Origin: Empedobacter sp036647415
Lineage (GTDB): Bacteria; Bacteroidota; Bacteroidia; Flavobacteriales; Weeksellaceae
DNA length: 64,000 nt
Direction of reading: 5' to 3'
NCBI RefSeq assembly: GCF_036647415.1
Contig: NZ_JAVXKG010000014.1
Coordinates: 1-64,000, forward strand
The translations under genes and the position numbers were made by a program. Below are positions 61,756 through 64,000 of the stretch, piece by piece (positions within the stretch are counted from its first letter, which is position 1; every line of letters begins with the position of its first letter). Under the pieces are notes generated by a model. The model searched no databases. It had not been told where the DNA came from and was given only the letters and a program-made list of their open reading frames with translations.

Positions 61756-61977
61756 ATGGAAAATCAGAAAAATAATCCATTACACGGAAAACGTTTAGAT
61801 GATATTATCGAAGAATTGGTGATTTATTATGGTGGTTGGGAAGGTTTGGGAAATCAAATAAACATAAAATGTTTTAATGATGAACCGAGCTTAAAATCAT
61901 CGTTAAAATTTCTTCGAAAAACGGATTGGGCACGTACAAAAGTTGAAGAATTGTATCTCAAAAAAATTGCAAAGTAA
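61756..61977 (+). CDS. VF530 family DNA-binding-like protein
   Basis: A 73-residue protein matching the VF530 family: NPLHGKRLDDIIEELVIYYG, WEGLGNQI, CFNDEPSLKSSLKFLRKT and WARTKVEELYL. Members fold as a small helical domain and are annotated as DNA-binding, without known targets. The stop overlaps the next ATG as TAATG. Confidence 0.88.
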   Translation: MENQKNNPLHGKRLDDIIEELVIYYGGWEGLGNQINIKCFNDEPSLKSSLKFLRKTDWARTKVEELYLKKIAK

Positions 61978-62363
61978 TGAGTGCAACCGTACTTGAAGAA
62001 AAGATTTTTATTGACGCTGAACTTTTAACAAATATAGAAGAAGAAAGTCAAGTCATTGTTCATTGTCAGATGGATGCAGACGAATATGCAAATGCTGCAC
62101 GTATTTGGCCATCAACTTTTATTATTGATAATCAATCAGGTAAACGTTGTCGATTGGTTTTTTCGGACGGAATTACAATGTATCCAAATTGGACGTATAT
62201 AGAAGAAGGTTCTTCGTTAAATTTCACTTTAATTTTCAATGGTTTACCAAAAAGTTGTAAATCGTTTGATTTGGTAGAAATTATACCACAAGCTGGTGGT
62301 TTTGAATATCGAAAAATTGCACGAAATAAAAGCGACGTTTATCACGTTAGTTTTTATGAATAA
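61977..62363 (+). CDS. Conserved-looking hypothetical protein
   Basis: A 128-residue soluble protein without signal peptide, beta-rich, with segments RIWPSTFIIDNQSGKRCRL, GITMYPNWTYIEEGSS and YRKIARNKSDVYHVSFYE. I recall similar proteins in Flavobacteriia but no name or function. Translation is coupled to the VF530-type gene by a TAATG junction, suggesting a functional link. Confidence 0.6.
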   Translation: MSATVLEEKIFIDAELLTNIEEESQVIVHCQMDADEYANAARIWPSTFIIDNQSGKRCRLVFSDGITMYPNWTYIEEGSSLNFTLIFNGLPKSCKSFDLVEIIPQAGGFEYRKIARNKSDVYHVSFYE

Positions 62364-62398
62364 AAAATCTCCTTAAAAAATTAAGGAGATTTTTTTAT
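62364..62398. terminator. Bidirectional terminator before purD end
   Basis: AAAATCTCCTTAA and TTAAGGAGATTTT form a 13-bp stem with a 4-A loop between converging genes, with T-rich flank. Confidence 0.9.
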
Positions 62399-62418
62399 AT
62401 CATTTATTTTGAATTTGA

Positions 62419-63699
62419 TTAAACTACACCAATATCATTTCTATAATATTCGTAATCAAAATGTATTTTTTTGATATTTTCGTAAGCCGTTTCACGCGCT
62501 TCATCTAATGTATTTCCTAATCCAACCACATTAATTACACGTCCGCCAGAAGTCACAATTTGTTCTCCCGAAAGTTTTGCGCCAGCAATAAAATTAGGAC
62601 ACGTTACATTTTCTAAACCACTAATCTCAAAACCTTTGTCATAATTTCCTGGATATCCTCCCGAAACCATAACGACACAACATGCGTGTTGATTTTTGAA
62701 ATTCAAGTCAAAATCTTCGCCTTTTATTGCTTTATTTACAACGTCGAACAAATCATTTTCTAACAACGGTAAAGTTGTTTGTGTTTCTGGATCGCCCATT
62801 CTAAGGTTATATTCTAACAAATAAACACCTTTTGTCGTAATCATCAATCCAAAGAAAATAACACCTGCAAACTCTAATCCTTCTTTGATTAAACCACATT
62901 TTGTAGGTTCCATAATTTCTTCTTCAAACATCTTGAAATGTTCTTCCGAAAACAATGGATTTGGAGCAATAACTCCCATTCCACCAGTATTTAGACCAGT
63001 TTCTCCTTCGCCTATTTTCTTGTGATCTTTTGCCGAAACAAATGGAACAATTTTTTTTCCATTGAAAAACGATAAAATAGACGCTTCAAAACCTTCTAAA
63101 AACTCTTCGATAACAACTTCATTTCCTGCATCACCAAAGGTTTTATCTTCCATAATATCCAAAACAGCTTGTTTCGCTTCTTCGAAATCTTGGCAAATAA
63201 TAACTCCTTTTCCTGCCGCTAAACCAGAGGCTTTTACGACAATTGGATACTCTTGTGTTTTCAAATAATCAATCGCCAACATTGGCCCTTGAAAATTCTT
63301 ATATTTTGCAGTTTTCACACCATATTTATCCATAAAATCTTTGGCAAAAGCCTTAGAAGCTTCTAATTGCGCCGCTGCTTTATGAGGTCCGAAAACGTTA
63401 AGATTCTCTTTCTGAAAAATATCAACGATACCTTCTGATAATTCTGCTTCTGGTCCTACAAAAGTTAAATCAATTTGATTTTCTTTCGCAAAATCTTTCA
63501 TTTCTTCGATTGAAGATATAGAAACATTTGTTCCGATTTGAGCAGTTCCTGCATTTCCTGGAATAAAAAACAAGTTTACATCTTGTCCTTTTTGTTTGAA
63601 ATCTTCTGCAAATTTCCATCCAATTGCATGTTCGCGACCACCACTTCCGATGATTAAAATACGAATTGCGTCTTGAGAGTCTTGAGATATATTATTCAT
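62419..63699 (-). CDS. purD: Phosphoribosylamine-glycine ligase PurD
   Basis: A 426-residue ATP-grasp enzyme: N-terminal ILIIGSGGREHAIGWK, ATP-binding YPIVVKASGLAAGKGVI, NTGGMGVIAP and the metal-binding EYNLRMGDPETQ. It forms glycinamide ribonucleotide in purine synthesis. A short N-terminal extension (MNNISQDSQDAIR) precedes the core and may or may not be translated. It lies 101 bases after purH. Confidence 0.97.
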   Translation of the reverse strand: MNNISQDSQDAIRILIIGSGGREHAIGWKFAEDFKQKGQDVNLFFIPGNAGTAQIGTNVSISSIEEMKDFAKENQIDLTFVGPEAELSEGIVDIFQKENLNVFGPHKAAAQLEASKAFAKDFMDKYGVKTAKYKNFQGPMLAIDYLKTQEYPIVVKASGLAAGKGVIICQDFEEAKQAVLDIMEDKTFGDAGNEVVIEEFLEGFEASILSFFNGKKIVPFVSAKDHKKIGEGETGLNTGGMGVIAPNPLFSEEHFKMFEEEIMEPTKCGLIKEGLEFAGVIFFGLMITTKGVYLLEYNLRMGDPETQTTLPLLENDLFDVVNKAIKGEDFDLNFKNQHACCVVMVSGGYPGNYDKGFEISGLENVTCPNFIAGAKLSGEQIVTSGGRVINVVGLGNTLDEARETAYENIKKIHFDYEYYRNDIGVV

Positions 63700-63800
63700 T
63701 ATTGTTTTTATTTTAAATGAAAATTCTATTCTCGATACATTTTCTACGAAAACATTCGAATTGACGAATTTTCAAATTAGTACATTAACTAATTATAAAA

Positions 63801-64000
63801 TTAGTGCATAAAATGTCTCATTCCTGTGAAAACCATCGGAATTTCGCGTTCATTACAAGCATCAATAGATTCTTGATCTTTGATTGATCCTCCTGGTTGA
63901 ATAATTGCTTTAATTCCATTTTCTGCAGCATAATCTGCCACATCACGGAAAGGAAAAAATGCATCAGATGCTAAAACTAAATCTTCTTCGACTTTTTCTT
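63801..64000 (-). CDS. purH: Bifunctional AICAR transformylase/IMP cyclohydrolase PurH, partial C terminus
   Basis: Only the last 66 codons are in the window, read by hand to the TAA at 63801-63803. The end IPMVFTGMRHFMH and the preceding PGGSIKDQESIDACNE are diagnostic of the transformylase domain of PurH, which performs the last two steps of IMP synthesis. Together with purD it is a purine gene cluster on the minus strand. Confidence 0.95.
   Translation of the reverse strand, partial: EKVEEDLVLASDAFFPFRDVADYAAENGIKAIIQPGGSIKDQESIDACNEREIPMVFTGMRHFMH

Noticed and set aside
1..64000. CRISPR arrays, tRNA, rRNA, transposases, integrases
   Set aside because: No regularly spaced direct repeats of CRISPR length, no cloverleaf or rRNA-like sequence and no transposase or integrase protein were seen on reading both strands.

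Overview
The window reads as the chromosome of a low-GC Bacteroidota, family Flavobacteriaceae or Weeksellaceae (an Empedobacter-, Chryseobacterium- or Myroides-like organism; the genus is a guess). Grounds: AT-rich sequence, TAnnTTTG promoter boxes, bacillithiol synthesis (bshA), WG-repeat proteins, the rlmD-DUF6452-DUF6048 gene order, and a flexirubin/dialkylresorcinol pigment locus. No rRNA, tRNA, CRISPR array, prophage or insertion sequence was recognised.

Region 1 (1-28,282, minus strand) is one tightly packed pigment operon running off the left edge. From its promoter end it encodes an aromatic amino acid ammonia-lyase, a WG-repeat protein, FabG, ketosynthases, two ACPs, an LpxL-like acyltransferase, the dialkylresorcinol pair DarA/DarB, three hotdog dehydratase-like proteins, a BtrH-like protein, an ABC exporter, a thioesterase, a ketosynthase plus a Cys-less partner, a polysaccharide deacetylase, a LolA-like carrier, a GT2-DUF2062 protein, a fused MMPL transporter/acyltransferase/methyltransferase-like protein, a CrtI-like oxidoreductase, a C45-type lipoprotein and an AMP-dependent ligase. 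The inferred logic: the lyase makes an aryl acrylate starter, the ligase activates it, the type II ketosynthase set extends it to an aryl polyene, DarA/DarB make the dialkylresorcinol, and acyltransferase, LolA and MMPL proteins join and export the product. Divergently, a halogenase-like flavoprotein and a JmjC-type cupin (28,372-30,543) probably tailor it.

Region 2 (30,600-38,200) holds rplS with a textbook promoter, three tandem polyphosphate kinase 2 paralogs, a small cysteine-containing protein with YHS and SCO proteins (probably copper handling), and a TPR-lipoprotein histidine kinase with its response regulator. It then has a small hydrophobic peptide gene with a long, highly structured leader, facing a membrane protein gene across an 11-bp-phased array of GACA sites.

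Region 3 (38,987-43,006) is a compact four-gene operon: 4-TM helical protein, TRAFAC-like GTPase, coiled-coil/TM protein resembling GTPase-associated proteins, and a lipoprotein thermonuclease. It is the best candidate here for an undescribed system.

Region 4 (43,180-64,000) is mostly housekeeping: rlmD with DUF6452/DUF6048, a large WG-repeat protein bracketed by identical terminator stems, lon (with a sigma-54-like promoter and a dispersed-repeat-like hairpin), a SUKH protein, bshA, a GH3/serine-hydrolase fusion broken at a run of nine A, terC, a diheme cytochrome, rlmF, cbpM-dnaJ, an ADP-ribosylglycohydrolase, small hypotheticals, purD and the end of purH.
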